64,000 bases of DNA from Symsagittifera roscoffensis (GCF_963678635.1 NC_087062.1:86143845-86207844), one strand, 5' to 3'; positions 12,351 to 24,834 are shown, counted from the first letter of the stretch. Translations and numbers: made by a program. The notes: generated by a model not told the origin, from the sequence alone.

Positions 12351-13810
12351 GATCATTTATGCTGAAGATAATTATAAAGAAAACATACTTAAATAATACA
12401 AAAATATTTACAAAAAATTTCAAAATTGCGAATGCAAGTCCTAATTAGGGTTCCCCACCTACCAATCTAACCCAAGACCCCCAACAACACCTACATCAAG
12501 TCAAACAAATCAACCGCAATCATCCACTCGTATGTCATATGTAGAAAATCCCTACATCTTTGAAAAAAATCACTGATCGTTATCAGAACCCTTGATACCA
12601 GCCGTTCGTCAAGCACCACTAAGTGAACCACAAAATGAACCAACATTTAATTTTTACCCCTCACGACAACAAGACCTTAACATAACAAGACAATTAAGCC
12701 AAAACCAAAATCAAACAACTACATTAGACAGACAAAATATTCACACCCGACGCAATAGAAATCTAACAACACCAAGAGTTCAATTTAAAATCCCCTCATC
12801 AATCACCATCATCAACCACTCAAGATCTTTCTCATTGTACAAATCAACGTACCCCCCCCCCCGACGTTTCAATTCCCTTCCCAACAAAATACTCACATAT
12901 TCCGTCAGATTATTCTGCACCAATTCGTGAAAATCCCCTTAATGCCCCCACTCCATCACAAAGACTTCCATATTGGATGACCAAAACATTACCTCAAGGC
13001 GAAACAAATCTTGTAAATGATCCAAGAGAAGTTTCTTCAGATACCTCTTTATCATTACCAGAAACACAATCCCTTCAACACCTTTAGTCACCAGTAAAAC
13101 AACATCAACTTCATTTCCCACAAATTTTCCAAGTCAATTACGAGACAGATACCGTGAACTACAAGATACAACTAAACCTTTACGCTTAGATTGGAGCTCT
13201 TTTGTAGAACGCCTTTCATCATGTTCTACACCTCGATAGTAATATATTTCATATGTGGGCACTAAACATTACAATATAGACACGATAATCACAAAGACAT
13301 TCAAGAACATAACATTCAAAACTTTCACAACAAAAATTAACTCTCCAATTCGGAATCACAGTAAAACTAAACATTTTAGTAGATCATCCATCATCATTGT
13401 CACCATCAGATATAACCGCTAAATTTTTACCCCCTCCATATACCACAACAGAACTTATATATAAATACGAAAGATAAAAAAGACAAAAAAGACCAAAGGT
13501 TAAATAAAATTTTATAATCTTTTTTCAGGACTATCTCAAACATTAATTTTTAATAAGTAAATCGATTAAAATTTTTTCTTATTTAGTATTCCTTGAGTCC
13601 ATAAATCACCAAAACGCTTCCCAGCGAAGCTGACCACAAGATCTCCTTGTTACAAATTATGACTGTGAAGATCACCAACAGAAAACAATTGTATACGCAA
13701 TTAATCAGGTCGCACAATGTGAATCTGAACGAGAAGAGATCGAATCACCAACTGACGGTAGTCGCTACACTTTACTCCAAAGCCCGAGCCACAACTCTAG
13801 CAGCTTGAAA
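12351..13810 (+). pseudogene. gag-like relic and spacer, second copy (open stretch 12,592-12,930)
   Basis: The 112-codon open stretch IPAVRQAPLSEPQNEPTFNF matches 7,172-7,510 with only scattered substitutions, and the same TGA precedes it at 12,574. A C-run of about nine at 12,853 marks an indel between the copies. The spacer 13,470-13,810 matches 8,061-8,410. I infer that the block was duplicated after it had already decayed. Confidence 0.5.
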
Positions 13811-15480
13811 AATCAAATGGAAATTCTCTAACAGGAAAAAACATTGTTAACCCTGAAAATTGTAAAAATAAACTCAAGCGTTTGAAAACAGTTACAGACA
13901 AAGATGAAAATCGTAAATTATTAAATTTCCAAGTTTTCCAGATTCTTGCTATCAAGCACAACTTGAACACCATCAACCAAAAAAAACAAGATAGTTCCAG
14001 ATTACAAGAAATATCACTAATGAATAACACATATTTTGGCGCAGTCCACTATGATATTCACCTCGATTTGAAACTAAATTACACAAAAAGCAGAGTTTTT
14101 CAATAAATGTCACTTTTCGAATTAGAAACAATACATCATTTATGTGAGATAGGACGAACGCAAACACTACAATTTCTCGCTTTAGCAGTACTTAATATAC
14201 CGTACGCAGGTTACCTCTTATCAGACAACTGCTCTAACTTCGTCGAGTACGAGGAAAACATTCTTTGGTAATACACCTGACCTAAAAAAGTATCACAACT
14301 GTATGCTTTTAAAGACAAAAGATGCTATCAACAAAAAATATATAACTATATTTTATAAAAACAAAGTACCTTTTGTAAATACATTATCACACGGAGCATA
14401 ATTTTGGTATGCAGTTGTCCCATTTGGATCTGAAAGAAAGCCACAATGTTTTACAGCTTAACCCAAACAAAGATAAATATTAACTTCTATCTCCATACCC
14501 TACTTTATTGCCACCTTTAAAGAAAACCTCACCTGAAAGCATAGGTGCAATCGCTCGCAGCCCATATATAGATTTACAGTCAAAAAGCATATACTCCGAA
14601 TCAGATATGAAACATCACAATAGAAATCAACAGTTTGAAGAACTTCTCATTAAAATGGATACAAACAAGAAACAATCAACCGATCAAAACCTACGATAAC
14701 TTGCTGAACAGCAGGTTTTTCAGACATATACCGACGAGACCACATTGGATATTTTGAAAACATCAAAGACTATATAACCTAAAGGAGAAAAAAATCGCCC
14801 TTAAAATATTTCATCAACAATATTTTTAGTTTTTTAAATATTAAAAACGAACTCCTAGCCTTTTTTTGAAGGCCCTTCTATATCTTAGAAAGATTGACTA
14901 TACTATACGCAATGTATAATTTTATAGGATTCCTCTCCTCTCACTAATTAAAGGAATTTATACCCAATGCGCAATACATACACAAGTCAATAGACAAGCT
15001 AGCATAGCAAGCATTTTATTCACAGTATTTTTTTAACCTCTTTTAACAAAACCCTTCTTGACGCACCAATTAGCGAATATGATAAAAACGTATCTTCAGA
15101 ACCAAACATATATAGTACTCCACAAGGCAATACAAATACGACACCTAGAACACCATCACATTTACTTAGTTTACAAAAGAACCATCCCCTATCATTAGAC
15201 CTACAAAGTTAAAGAAATACACTTTCGAACACCGAACGGATACTACATACTAGTAAGTTACAACGTAGCCCTATATCTCATATAGCTCTTCAAAAACCCA
15301 CTATTGACGATACATACCATACGAACAAATTGTTGAACGGTTGCACATTTTATCTCTTGGTTCTCAAAACAATCATCTTTTTAGCCCACGATAAGCCGCC
15401 AAGTTGGATCCCTTAACCGTTCCCTTTCCTATCCATCTAGTCTCCAATTTTACCCCTATCCAGTTTTTCTTCTAACTCAC
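13811..15480 (+). pseudogene. unassigned A-rich relic
   Basis: Continues the same A-rich, G-poor composition. The open stretches at 13,882-14,106 and 14,508-14,699 are hydrophilic and have no motif I recognise. Between 15,060 and 15,240 a frame reads like APISEYD...SSEPNIYSTPQGN, loosely reminiscent of the gag-like stretches at 7.2 and 12.6 kb. I infer further retroelement debris. Confidence 0.3.
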
Positions 15481-15485
15481 AACTC

Positions 15486-16357
15486 ATGGACTCAGATGAT
15501 TCAAACCACACCGTTTTTATACAATTTCTAATTTTAATAACTCAGAAGTTGAAACTCGGCTCTGAACCTAATTTTAATAATTTTTCCCAGCCACCTTTTC
15601 AACCCATAACTCCCCCTACCCCTGTTGAAACATTTCTTTCCACATCCTCGCACACTGAAGTTCTACCTATCCTTTCCCCTTTTAAGTAATGCACCCGATG
15701 TACCCAGATCTATCAAAGACGACCAACTAGAGAACGACTTAGGTGATTTTGTTACTCACCTGCCACAAACTCGAAACACTAATAACTCAGTAACTATTCA
15801 TCAACTAAACCACCCAGCTTCAACATCCGAAGTTTGATCACTTCGCGCTCACAATTAAATTCCTGAGACCGAAAGAAAGAGATATTAACTGTGCACATGA
15901 AGTTATGTTGACAACTAAACTAGCACACACTTACTTTTATTATAGATTCATCCAACGACACTATCTGCACAATTCACCCTCTCGTAATCCACATCATCGC
16001 TTCATGTTCATTAACTCTAAATACAACTTTCCTTACTTCTTAGACCCTACACACTTTGTTAAATCCACTAACTTACACGGCCTCCTCCGTAACTACGATT
16101 CTGGCCGTCAGATGTGTATCTTTTGCCCCTTAACTAACAATTTACCACACGAAGACTCCCGCCCCATCATCATCCCGCATGAATACAAACAACCATTCAA
16201 AATAGCCCTATTAGAGAATATCCATAACTTTAAAATTAACCATAAACTTTACGACCTCATACAAATTTCCAACCACCAAACTTCAGCTATCACCGAAGAA
16301 GTCAATATAACAGAGCGCTTCAATTTTTTTGGCCCCTGCTTTGCATTAAAAACGTAA
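15486..16357 (+). pseudogene. unknown coding-like region (two frames)
   Basis: Two frames follow each other. One, open at 15,625-15,837, is hydrophilic with DDQLENDLGDFVTHLPQTRN. The next is open from 15,809 to 16,357 and contains KFDHFALTIKFLRPKERD, an ATG at 15,905, LLRNYDSGRQMCIFCPLTN with a C-x-x-C pair, and PHEYKQPFKIALLENIHNFK. It ends FNFFGPCFALKT. This 183-codon opening is the longest in the first 18 kb and looks like real protein, but I recognise no family. It may be a retroelement accessory frame joined by a frame change, or debris of another gene. Confidence 0.4.
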
Positions 16358-18050
16358 TTCGCATGCTTTTTAATCTTTTGATAACTTCCGACACTATTAA
16401 CACTAACTTTCCCCATGGATTTTTCCCGACGCAGAATCTTCATCAGAATGAGTTTATATTCTTACTTACCCAAATGAATAAAAACACTCACGTTTTTACA
16501 CATGTGTTTCACATTTTACTTTTAATTTTTACCAGTCTTTCATCTAAAAGAATAAAATAAAATCAAAAAGAAATGAAAATCAAACTCTATTTGAAATTTT
16601 CGATTAATCGAATTTAATTAAGTGACATAAACTACATCAGTGAAGTTAATTAACGTCGAAGCAATAAAATAATAGATATGCTGTATATTCAAAATCTGAA
16701 GAAGAAAATTATTAATGAATTAATTTCATGTTTATTTTTCTTCATTCGATTTGAATTTCCTCGAATCCCTCGACCACAATACACGCACTTTTTCCACAAA
16801 AATCGAGTTACTCACCCAAGTAGAAATGTTTATAGATTGAATTGCTATGTTCATAAACTATCTGATAACAGCGATAACACCTTCACGGGTTTTCAAAACT
16901 TTTACTTAACCCGGTTAGAAGGAATTATAAAAACGCTTAAAGTAATCAACAGGTTACTAATGCAACAAAACCAACCGCATTTATGAGAAACTCTCTTGGT
17001 ACTCAACCTAGATTAAACCCAGAATAAAACTGGATGAATTGATCTACTGAAACCCGCTTTCAAGTTTTATCAAAATCACTTGAAACACAAAAATATCAAA
17101 AGAACCACACAAAACATAAAAGAACCAACGAAAAAAAAAGAGAAAAACACCTGATAAAAATAAAAAAAAAATTGAGCGAAAGAGAGACTCTGCGCAAAGA
17201 GACGGTAAAATTATACTCCTGCAACTGGCCTAACCCACCACTAAAGGCCGTCCTGGGCACCCGCGCTGCACCACGCTTAAGACACGAACTCCTATTTTTG
17301 ATGAGAAAAGCTCTAGGGTGAGTGACTCTTTATAAAAGCCGAAAATATTAAAATACTTTTGCTAAAACAGCTAAAATCAAAAACTAAAACTAAAATTGAT
17401 CTCACTAACAAGATGCAGAGATAAAATTACAATTTAAAAAGGTTTCTTTGAGCAAAAGAAACGAGCAACAAAGGGAGATGAAAACTCGATGAGATTTCAA
17501 CTCTGGAATGAGAAAACTATAATCACAACTCTCAGAGGATTTAAAGTATGGAACGAACATCGCAGCAAAGGTACCCGTTGAACAAGAACAATGGCCAACT
17601 CGATGAACTCACGAATTTTATTCACTTGGCGCTTCACACAGAGAAGTTAAACCCCACCTCGCTTTTCGATGAATAGTTGAGATTGCACGTATTCTCGCTC
17701 TACTTAACGAAATCAACACATCATTGTACAAATCTGAAATCTTGACACGATCAGACAACACAATCTGGATACACGAAACCCACATCTGAAGTACGAGCAA
17801 ATGTGCCCCTCTTTCTCTACGGAGACAACGACTCCACAACACGAGCAACTGTTTCTTTCTCCTTCTTCACGCAACCACTGCTTAAGAAGAATCTACTCCA
17901 AGAGTCAAAAAACTTCTGCATCCATCCTTCACAACAACAAAAATTACACTTAAAAATTTTCTAAAACCCGGATGGGTGGAACCAGTTCAAAACAAGTATT
18001 TACTTTAAGCTATTAATCATAATAATAATAATAATCATAATCATAATAGA
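16358..18050. other. unassigned sequence with triplet repeat
   Basis: No convincing gene. An opening at 16,678-16,986 has no motif. A 20-30 bp string (ATCGAGTTACTCACCCAAGT at 16,803) recurs in altered form at 18,408 beyond the second LTR-like repeat. An imperfect AAT/ATC triplet repeat lies at about 18,010-18,048, directly before that repeat. Confidence 0.4.
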
Positions 18051-18310
18051 TGTGTAATAAACTATCTCTGTAAAATACTTAGAACTAACCAATCATGATC
18101 CATAACTAACACTTACAATAAATTATAAGATTGAAACTATTTATAGTTTCAGCCAGAACAGAATAAATTTAACTTAGTAAACAGTTGCTCTTCTCCAGAA
18201 CAGTTTTGATATCTAATTTTGCAAAAACTAGTACACACTAGATAAAAAAGTAAGATTAAGAACGGTATTAGACAAAAAAGCTGCACGAATCTATCCGGCC
18301 CAAAATATAA
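18051..18310 (+). repeat. LTR-like direct repeat, second copy
   Basis: Partner of 424-630. It starts TGTGTAATAAACTATCTCTG and contains about 70 extra bases (18,241-18,310) before TGGCGTGACGAACAGACGG. Because a primer-site-like string follows this copy too, the two repeats do not simply delimit one element; a tandem or rearranged arrangement is more likely. Confidence 0.55.
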
Positions 18311-18330
18311 TGGCGTGACGAACAGACGGT

Positions 18331-18971
18331 GTTTTTTACCTGAATGTACTCCAATAGTGAGCCATCACGGACTTAAGCTTACAGCAATCAAATATCACAG
18401 CAATCGAATCGAGTAACTCGCCCAGGTAGAATTGATTAGTAAATAAGTTTCTAGTTTCACAAACTAACAAATAACAACTTTAACTTGCCTTTAAGATACG
18501 CTGCACTTTTTAAGGTGAGGTCTTGCCAGTAGGTCATAGCTTAAAAGAGAGCTCAGTATATGCACTCATGTCAACCTAAAATAATAACCTCCGGGTTAGG
18601 CCTCCGGGCTGGTTGACTAAAAAAAATATTGAAAATTTGCTCCTAAAAGCTAAAAAAAAAACAGACCGACAGCTCGAAAAATTGCATGATTTCTTTCTAA
18701 AATACTGTTTCATTTTTTAAAGTAGTCACGATTGAAGCAGTTTCGAATAACTTTTTCGATTCTGAACAAAATTTTTTTTAAAGAAACCAAATATCCACAA
18801 AAACTCGCCCTACCCAACAGTTCATTCTACTCATTTTTTTTAGTTGCTCGGCCAATTTATCAGTTATATTAAGCAGGTTCTAAGGACTTAAATAAGATAC
18901 AAACTGAGAAGGAATATTTCCTAACTGAAATCGCAAACTTTATCTAGTACAACTTGATAATCTAGGAAGAC
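18331..18971. other. unassigned AT-rich sequence
   Basis: No gene or structured repeat seen apart from the short string at 18,408 shared with 16,803. Confidence 0.4.
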
Positions 18972-18979
18972 TTTTGGTT

Positions 18980-19352
18980 AGGGGCGTTCAACAGTACTGA
19001 AGTACAACAGTGAAAAAGAAGGAAAACTTCAGCGCATTTTCTAAAAAGTGGGAAATTACTACTGACGCTACTTAACAAGAAAATTATTCCAATTTTGGCA
19101 CCAAAATGTCTGCAACTGCAAATTAAACAATTACTTTGGCGCCAATACGTCTAAGTAGCAAATTTTCTCGATCAAATTTTTCAATTGTCATTTAAGGTTG
19201 CAAACGATCGCCGTTTAATGTTCGATTGTCGCTTTTAATATGTGTTGAATTTTGTTCAATTTTTCAGCACTCTCGAACAAAGGTTTCATTTTCGGCACTG
19301 TTGAACTAATTTTTTCGGCACTGTTGTACTTCGGCACTGGTGTACTGCCCCT
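18980..19352. mobile_element. inverted-array element (unit AGTACAACAGTGCCGA)
   Basis: A 373-bp element begins AGGGGCGTTCAACAG and ends CTGGTGTACTGCCCCT. Each end carries tandem copies of a motif near AGTACAACAGTGCCGA, in opposite orientations: two or three on the left, four on the right. It is flanked by TTTTGGTT (18,972-18,979) and TTTTGGTC (19,353-19,360), an 8-bp target duplication with one mismatch. The AGGGG start and 8-bp duplication fit a hAT-type non-autonomous element. No coding sequence inside. Confidence 0.65.
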
Positions 19353-19360
19353 TTTTGGTC

Positions 19361-20044
19361 TCAGGGCAAATTGATGTAATTAGCGTCTAGTAACGTATCA
19401 ATATGTTAAAAAAGCTGCCTCAATTCAACTTGGATCAATTTCCGAGCTGGAATGAATGGTCGTTTACTCGTTAAAAGCACGAACAAATCGTTCGTGAGTG
19501 GCTCCAATTCGAGTGAAATTGCAACACTCGAATGCTCGTAGCATCATGAAAATTGATCGCATGTAATAGGTTTTAACACTTTTGAGCTCAAGACATCAAC
19601 AATTTTAGATGACGTACAAATCCTTCATTAAAATATCAAATTAGGAAGTCGAAGTTTCTCTGAGAAAAAAAAACAATACCGATTTTTGTTCTTTTTTTCT
19701 CGAAAATTGATTTTTTTATAAAAAAAAGAACAGAGAAACAAAACTTCATTTTTTACTCAAAATTTAAGAACAGTGGGTTTGAACAATTCAAAACGTCTTT
19801 TTTGACAAACATTCATTTTGATTCCTTTAGAAAGAAACAGGAAAGCAGTCGATAAAAATCAAAAATTAAAAAATAATTCGAAAGTTTTATGTTGAAATAT
19901 TTGCGACAAAGCCAATGCGGTCTTAGTTTTCAACTATACAAACATCTACAAACTTTGATCAACATTTTTTTGAAAACCATCTTATTGCGAACTTTTTTTA
20001 CTATATATAATGAATTCAATTTGTAAAATAGTTTTTCATCAATT
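19361..20044. other. unassigned AT-rich sequence
   Basis: Poly-A/T-rich, with imperfect local inverted repeats around 19,680-19,740 (runs of TTTTTCTCGAAAATTGATTT type). Nothing else supported. Confidence 0.35.
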
Positions 20045-20440
20045 GTCGAAGAAAGTGACAGATGATTTGTTCTCGGGTTGATTTTTTTCTCAAAAATTTT
20101 TGACAATTTGATATGTTTTTCGGCGTTACTTTTTATGCATTGAAAAATAGCAATTTCTTCAGCTCAAGCTGAAGAAAAGTATTTTACCTTAGATTTTTTT
20201 TCACAAAACTTTGAGGATTTAAAATTGGCCAGTTTGGCAAACTTGGGATAAATGCTGTGTGTGAGCGGCGATTTATTCCGACTCATAAAACTTTTTTTTT
20301 GGAAATAAGGCTTGTTTTTTTTCTAAAATTTCTACATAAGCCAAAGCTATCATTTTTTTTAGAACAACCGAAGTTACACTTTTATGGCGTTTTCGTGCAC
20401 ACGTCAGGCTCTTTTTCAAATAACAGTTATTTTTTATGCT
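20045..20440 (+). mobile_element. diverged HINE-like repeat fragment
   Basis: Follows the order of the family consensus seen at 21,854-22,394: a TCTCGGGTTGATTTTTTTCT block, then a CTCAAGCTGAAGAAAAGTAT block, then TTGGCCAGTTTGGCAAACTT and AGCGGCGATTTATTCCGACT. Both ends are missing or too diverged to place. Confidence 0.5.
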
Positions 20441-20532
20441 GAAATTTAAAAAAAGATATACGTTGGAGAAATTTGTTGATGTACATAAATTAGCTGTAAA
20501 GGTGTGGCATTACATTTTCAGTTTTTTTTTCC

Positions 20533-20640
20533 AGCGGCGGATCTAAGATTTGCCGGGAGTGGGCGGATTTTCAAATTTTTGTCAACCTTTCGGGGTTTTT
20601 TCAGTTCGACCATATTGATTTCCCGAGCTTTCTTAGATCA
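20533..20640 (+). mobile_element. truncated hAT-type MITE
   Basis: Starts CAGCGGCGGATCTAAGATTT, close to the CAGGGGCGGATCTAGGATTT end of the element at 50,980, and runs through a GGGCGGATTTTCAAATTTTT block. The other end is not found. Confidence 0.45.
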
Positions 20641-21090
20641 CTAGAGAGACCCTAAAAACAGATCAAAAAAGGCGTACATACACATGTATATGTATATATG
20701 TATACAGCCTTGTGGTGTAGTGGAACAATTTAGGAAGCACACATGACTTCGCTTGATTGATTTTTTTTGCCGAAAAAAGTTCCTTGATATTTTTAAACAC
20801 CAATTTTGGGAACGCTCAAACAATTCATATTTATTGTTAGCCAACCACAGCCAACAGCTGAAGTTCAAGTATTTTTTATGTCAACTACAGAGCATTGTTA
20901 TTGCAACATTTCTATTCCCAATATAATTTTACCAGTCCTTACAAAAAGAAATAAGCGTTGTTATCTTTGTTTGCTAGTTAGTTTTTTTGTGGAACATATT
21001 CTTGAACCAGCCTGCTCAGTTTTGTGATCCTTCCTTTCAATTTATCAATTAATTGACGCTTATTTCAAGTGGACTTCTGCCCAAAAACTG
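20641..21090 (+). promoter_or_regulatory. upstream region of membrane-protein gene
   Basis: Contains a short (ATGT/ATAC)-rich alternating tract at 20,680-20,704. No TATA box or initiator is unambiguous. Listed only because it must hold the promoter or 5' exon of the gene at 21,091. Confidence 0.25.
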
Positions 21091-21420
21091 ATGTCTTCGA
21101 CGTTGGATTCTAAGGCGGGACACAGCTCTGGAGTGCAACAATTACCACCCGATGACATTGAAAGCATCCCAAGTGTTTCTGTATCTGAATCTGAACAAAC
21201 AGCCGAAAACAGACAACCTGAAAGTCAAATAGTCCCATCGAAACAACGAAAACTGATAAGAAATCTGAAGCTATTTCGGGGCTTGTGTGTTATTGCCTCG
21301 GTGTACTTCTTAACTATAGTGGCTATTCACACTGTGACGAAGACCTGGATTGATTTAAATGCGAACTTTGAAGAATATAAGAAATACCGAGATGCGAAAA
21401 ACTACTTGAATGAATTTTGA
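21091..21420 (+). CDS. small single-pass membrane protein (109 aa)
   Basis: The ATG at 21,091 opens a 109-codon frame ending in TGA. Residues 1-50 are polar, acidic and Ser/Gln-rich; 51-60 form a basic patch (KQRKLIRNLK); about 62-83 are a hydrophobic membrane span (FRGLCVIASVYFLTIVAIHT); the tail WIDLNANFEEYKKYRD is charged. A type II or tail-anchored-like topology is possible. AATAAA follows 38 bases after the stop. It aligns without gaps to the C-terminal half of the protein at 28,176-30,339 (shared R..K.FRG at the span start and KT.I.LN after it), so the two are probably paralogues. I do not know the family. It could be a terminal exon or an intronless gene; an in-frame ATG and a 3' signal favour a real gene. 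Confidence 0.6.
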   Translation: MSSTLDSKAGHSSGVQQLPPDDIESIPSVSVSESEQTAENRQPESQIVPSKQRKLIRNLKLFRGLCVIASVYFLTIVAIHTVTKTWIDLNANFEEYKKYRDAKNYLNEF

Positions 21421-21458
21421 AACAGCATGATTGATATTAGAATGGCGTAAAACTTCAA

Positions 21459-21464
21459 AATAAA
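21459..21464 (+). terminator. AATAAA polyadenylation signal
   Basis: AATAAA lies 38 bases after the stop codon of the 21,091-21,420 gene, a normal distance for an animal mRNA 3' end. Confidence 0.5.
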
Positions 21465-21853
21465 AAAAGTAAATTGACAAAAATTTTTTGTACACCAAGT
21501 GTTCACTTTTTTCCTTTAAAGTTTGTACCATGCACTCAGGCATCAGAAGCGTGCCCAGGGTGAAGGTAACCGCCTTAATCCCCTCTCGATTCTGGTTCTT
21601 CGCATTGGAGTTCCATGGATAAAAATCGATTATAATTGAGTGTCATTGCCTGAGTTTACAAAACGAAAAAAAAATCGATCATAAAAAGTTAAAAATTGAT
21701 TATCTTTTTTCTAACTTTCGAGGCAACAAAATACATTTTTAATACACTATAGTCTTTTTTTTCATTTTTATGGACACTGACAGTAAAACTCAATTATAAT
21801 AGAATTTTTCCACTTTTTTGAGATGCGAGTTTTTAATGCACATAAAGTCTTTT

Positions 21854-22394
21854 TGTTCCGACTTTCGATACGAAAGTAACGGAATATTTGTGCTCGGGTG
21901 GGTTTTTTTTTCTTCAGACAAATTTCGACTTTTTAACTAGCCATTTTTGACGGAATTTTTTATTATCATTCAAAAGGTTTTGTTGTCCTGAGCTTAAATT
22001 TGAAAAGATATTTCACCTGTGATCATTTTTCGTAAAGTAATGAGGGTTTAAAGATTGCCATTTTGGCCATTTTGACCAATTTGGGACAATTAACGCGCAA
22101 TATAATTCGCGCTATTAACGCGTAAGCGGAGATTTAATCCGTCTTATAAATCGTTCCAAATTGGTTGAACGAAGCTTATTTGCCATAACTGATTTGTTAC
22201 AAGGAACAAAATCTATCTTTTTGTACTTTATGTGGCGTGTGGGGAGATGATTTTCATAAAAAAATTTCAAATTAAAAAAAAAAAAATTCATTTTATTTTA
22301 TTTCATTTCCTTTTTTTTTGTATTACTGCTGCTCAATAAACCTTAAAAGGCAGTCGGAACATTCAGGGCTTCGCCCTGATACGAGCAGTCTTGT
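21854..22394 (+). mobile_element. HINE-like interspersed repeat, full copy
   Basis: Begins TGTTCCGACTTTCGATACG, with a small hairpin CTTTCGATACGAAAG, and ends with AGTCGGAACATTCAGGGC, the hairpin CAGGGCTTCGCCCTG and GAGCAGTCTTGT. TGTTCCGACT and AGTCGGAACA form subterminal inverted repeats. There is no visible target duplication, and a T precedes the element. This matches the architecture described for Helentron-associated non-autonomous elements (subterminal inverted repeats, 3' hairpin, insertion at T), but other classes are possible. No coding capacity. The family recurs at least ten times in the window on both strands. Confidence 0.65.
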
Positions 22395-22547
22395 CTACAT
22401 TTTAAATCTAAGTTGGTTACTTGTTGTTTTTTTTATTATTTGTTAATTTATTTTTTTTTGCGCAATTTTGATATTTTTGTTAATTTTTTATGTTGCTCAA
22501 TCGCTGAGTTTTGTTCTTTTCAACCATTGCCCCTTTACACCCGCTAT
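22395..22547. other. T-rich sequence
   Basis: Poly-T-rich unassigned sequence after the repeat end. Confidence 0.3.
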
Positions 22548-22800
22548 CCCCCACCTGAACCAACCCCGCCCCCAACTGAACCAACCCCCCTCCCTCACAT
22601 GAACTCCAACCAAACCAAACCCCCACGTCCACCCTAGCTGAGCCGGATCAAGTGGGGGGAGGGTTGGTTCAGGTGCGCGGGGATGGTTCAGGTGGGGAGG
22701 TAATGTCTCAGGTAGTCAGGTGGGGCGGGGGAGGGGTGTGGATGGTTAAGGTGTGGGGCGGATGGGCCAAGAGGCAAATGTTAGGGGGGGGGGCTTCAAG
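22548..22800. repeat. C-rich/G-rich imperfect inverted repeat
   Basis: CCACCTGAACCAACCCC near 22,551 is the complement of GGTTGGTTCAGGTG near 22,662, and both halves carry further imperfect units (AACTGAACCAACCCCC; GGATGGTTCAGGTGGGG). The right half is purine-rich with several runs of three or more G. It can form a hairpin, and the G-rich strand could form quadruplexes. The Gly-rich and Pro-rich frames here are composition artefacts. Confidence 0.55.
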
Positions 22801-23139
22801 ATTTTTTTTAGAAATGGACTCATTCTGCAAAAAAGTTTCCGCATTATTGGTTGGATAAGTGCAGAAACTCTTACAAACTTTTGCACGACACAAACAAAAA
22901 AGTGGAAAAAATCTTTTTTCAATATTATATAATCCAATATATTGGATTTCAAATGAAATATAATTGCATTAAAATTTTGCGAAAAAATATATTTAAACCC
23001 ATTTTTTGTCCAATTTTGTTGTCTGAGCTTAATATGGGAGTCGATTATATTGACAATATTTTAAACCACGAAAATCCACTATTATCTTTTTTTTCACTTT
23101 TTTCTTATAAGTGGACCCCCCTTTGGTATAACCTTACAA
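22801..23139. other. unassigned AT-rich sequence
   Basis: Openings here are AT-biased and carry no motif. A short palindromic tract, CCAATATATTGGATTT, is at 22,934. Confidence 0.35.
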
Positions 23140-23410
23140 CATCCATTTTTGGCTGACCAATCGCAAAACTTTTCCAAAACCGCCTGCGGCGCCAATACAA
23201 CCAAATTTGAGAGAAAAGCGCGCATCAAAAAAACCTTTTCAAAAAATTTTGATTAATGTCAAATTTTAAAAAAAAAAATGTTCAAAAAAACATTTTTAAT
23301 CGGTTTATTTTAGCGGTGCAGAAACCTTTTGTCAACAGACGGTCCTTAAAGTATTTTCTGAGAGCTCGGAAAATCAAAGTGTTTGACCCAAAAAATCATA
23401 AATTATTAAT
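23140..23410 (-). mobile_element. degraded hAT-type MITE (internal part)
   Basis: CGCCTGCGGCGCCAATA followed by AAATTTGAGAGAAAAGCGCGC corresponds to the GCGCCAATATA and TTTGAGGAGGAGCGCGCG segment of the MITE at 50,426-50,768, and a CTGAGAGCTCGGAAAATCAA block near 23,359 matches its GGAGAGCTCGAAAAATCAAT block. Terminal repeats are not preserved. The strand is set relative to the copy at 50,980. Confidence 0.45.
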
Positions 23411-24582
23411 AATTGAAAAAAAACTGAGTTTATATTTCGGAACATGCATCTTTTTGACATGCAATTATTGACATTGGATAATATTCAGTGCAAAAAAAAG
23501 ATATTTGACTCTGTTGTTGACACAACTAACGCTGCATTCTGCTATACAAAACGTGCAAAAAATGATGGCGCGTTTTACGAGTCGAATTACAGCAAATGCA
23601 CAAGAACGATCTCATTAGAGTTTAGCAAAATTGTGGCACACTATATCTGCATTATTCTAGAAAGCCATTTTTTGTTTATCTTCTATGAAGTTGCGGTAAA
23701 TTTTTTTTTTTGAAATACCGGCCACCTCGATTTTTTTAATCTATTATGTTATATTATCCTTGTTTTGGTTATGAGAAAATTTTTTAATGAAAACACTCGA
23801 AAACGCGTTTTTATGAATCATCTTTTTTTTTCACAGTTACTTCAGATAAGTCTAAATTGAAAAGTTTATATTCTTTTCTGTATATCTGTTGTAACATAAG
23901 ACAAAAAGTTTTGAGGACAAAAATTGATGAAAATCTTTGCCAGAATCTTCATGATATGATTTGTTTCTACAAAATTACGACACAGAGTTGTATCCTTAAA
24001 ACTGTCATTTTGCTTTATTCAAAACAAGCAATTTAAAAGCAGTTGGCGTTTCTTATATTGATTGAACTTGTTTTGTATGCCCAATAATGAATGGACAGAC
24101 TGACACGTTTTGAGCTAATATTTTGTTCTGAATTCAGCTAAAAGTTTTTATTAAAAACGTTGACAAAAACTTTTTAGCCATTTTTGTCCTCATCAATTTT
24201 GTCTTTAGTTATCCCATTTTTTTTAAGAATTGATTTTAAAGTTTTTAAAATGTGTAAAAAAAACGATCGAACCTAATACAAAGTGTCATCAGATTTCGGC
24301 AAACGTTTGATCTCTGCTACACAAACAATAGCGTAGTAACTCTGATGTCAGTGGCAAAAAAAGGACTTACAAAAAAGTATCACATCCAAGTTTCGGCTTA
24401 TTTAATCAATTATAACTGATTTCATTCATTTGTGCAACACTAATTGAATATATTTTAGTTGATCATAAGCTCCTATTTTGCCGGAAAATTTCTGATATTG
24501 GATTTTGGTATTGCTGTCAATAACAAAATCTCTAGACGTGAGATGTCTTGTCATCTTTTGGTTCATCAGAAAAATGTTTCAG
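23411..24582. other. unassigned; one coding-like stretch
   Basis: At 23,444-23,713 an 89-codon frame reads FDSVVDTTNAAFCYTKRAKN and onwards, with better amino-acid balance than its surroundings, but lacks clear splice sites or homology. The rest is AT-rich with no supported feature. Confidence 0.25.
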
Positions 24583-24717
24583 ATTCAAGATAGAAGACAA
24601 AATGGGCCAATAAAACGAAATATTGGCTCAAAAGAAAACGCGTCCAACGAAAGTAAACTTGAAGCAAAAAATGGGCCGCGTTTCAGAACAAACAAATTAA
24701 AAATGGAACTAAAATAA
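24583..24717 (+). CDS. possible terminal exon
   Basis: A polypyrimidine-poor but usable acceptor (AAATGTTTCAG) is followed by 44 codons, IQDRRQNGPIKRNIGSKENA then a Lys-rich tail, to TAA. The product is hydrophilic and basic, with no motif. No partner exon was identified, so it may be chance. Confidence 0.25.
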   Translation: MQDRRQNGPIKRNIGSKENASNESKLEAKNGPRFRTNKLKMELK

Positions 24718-24834
24718 TGAAATTTATTTAATCATAGTCAATATAAAATAACAAACAATGGATGGGAAACTATTCGTTTATGCTTCAAAACAATGATATA
24801 GAATTAAAGGTTAGAACCAATCTTTGATTGGTTA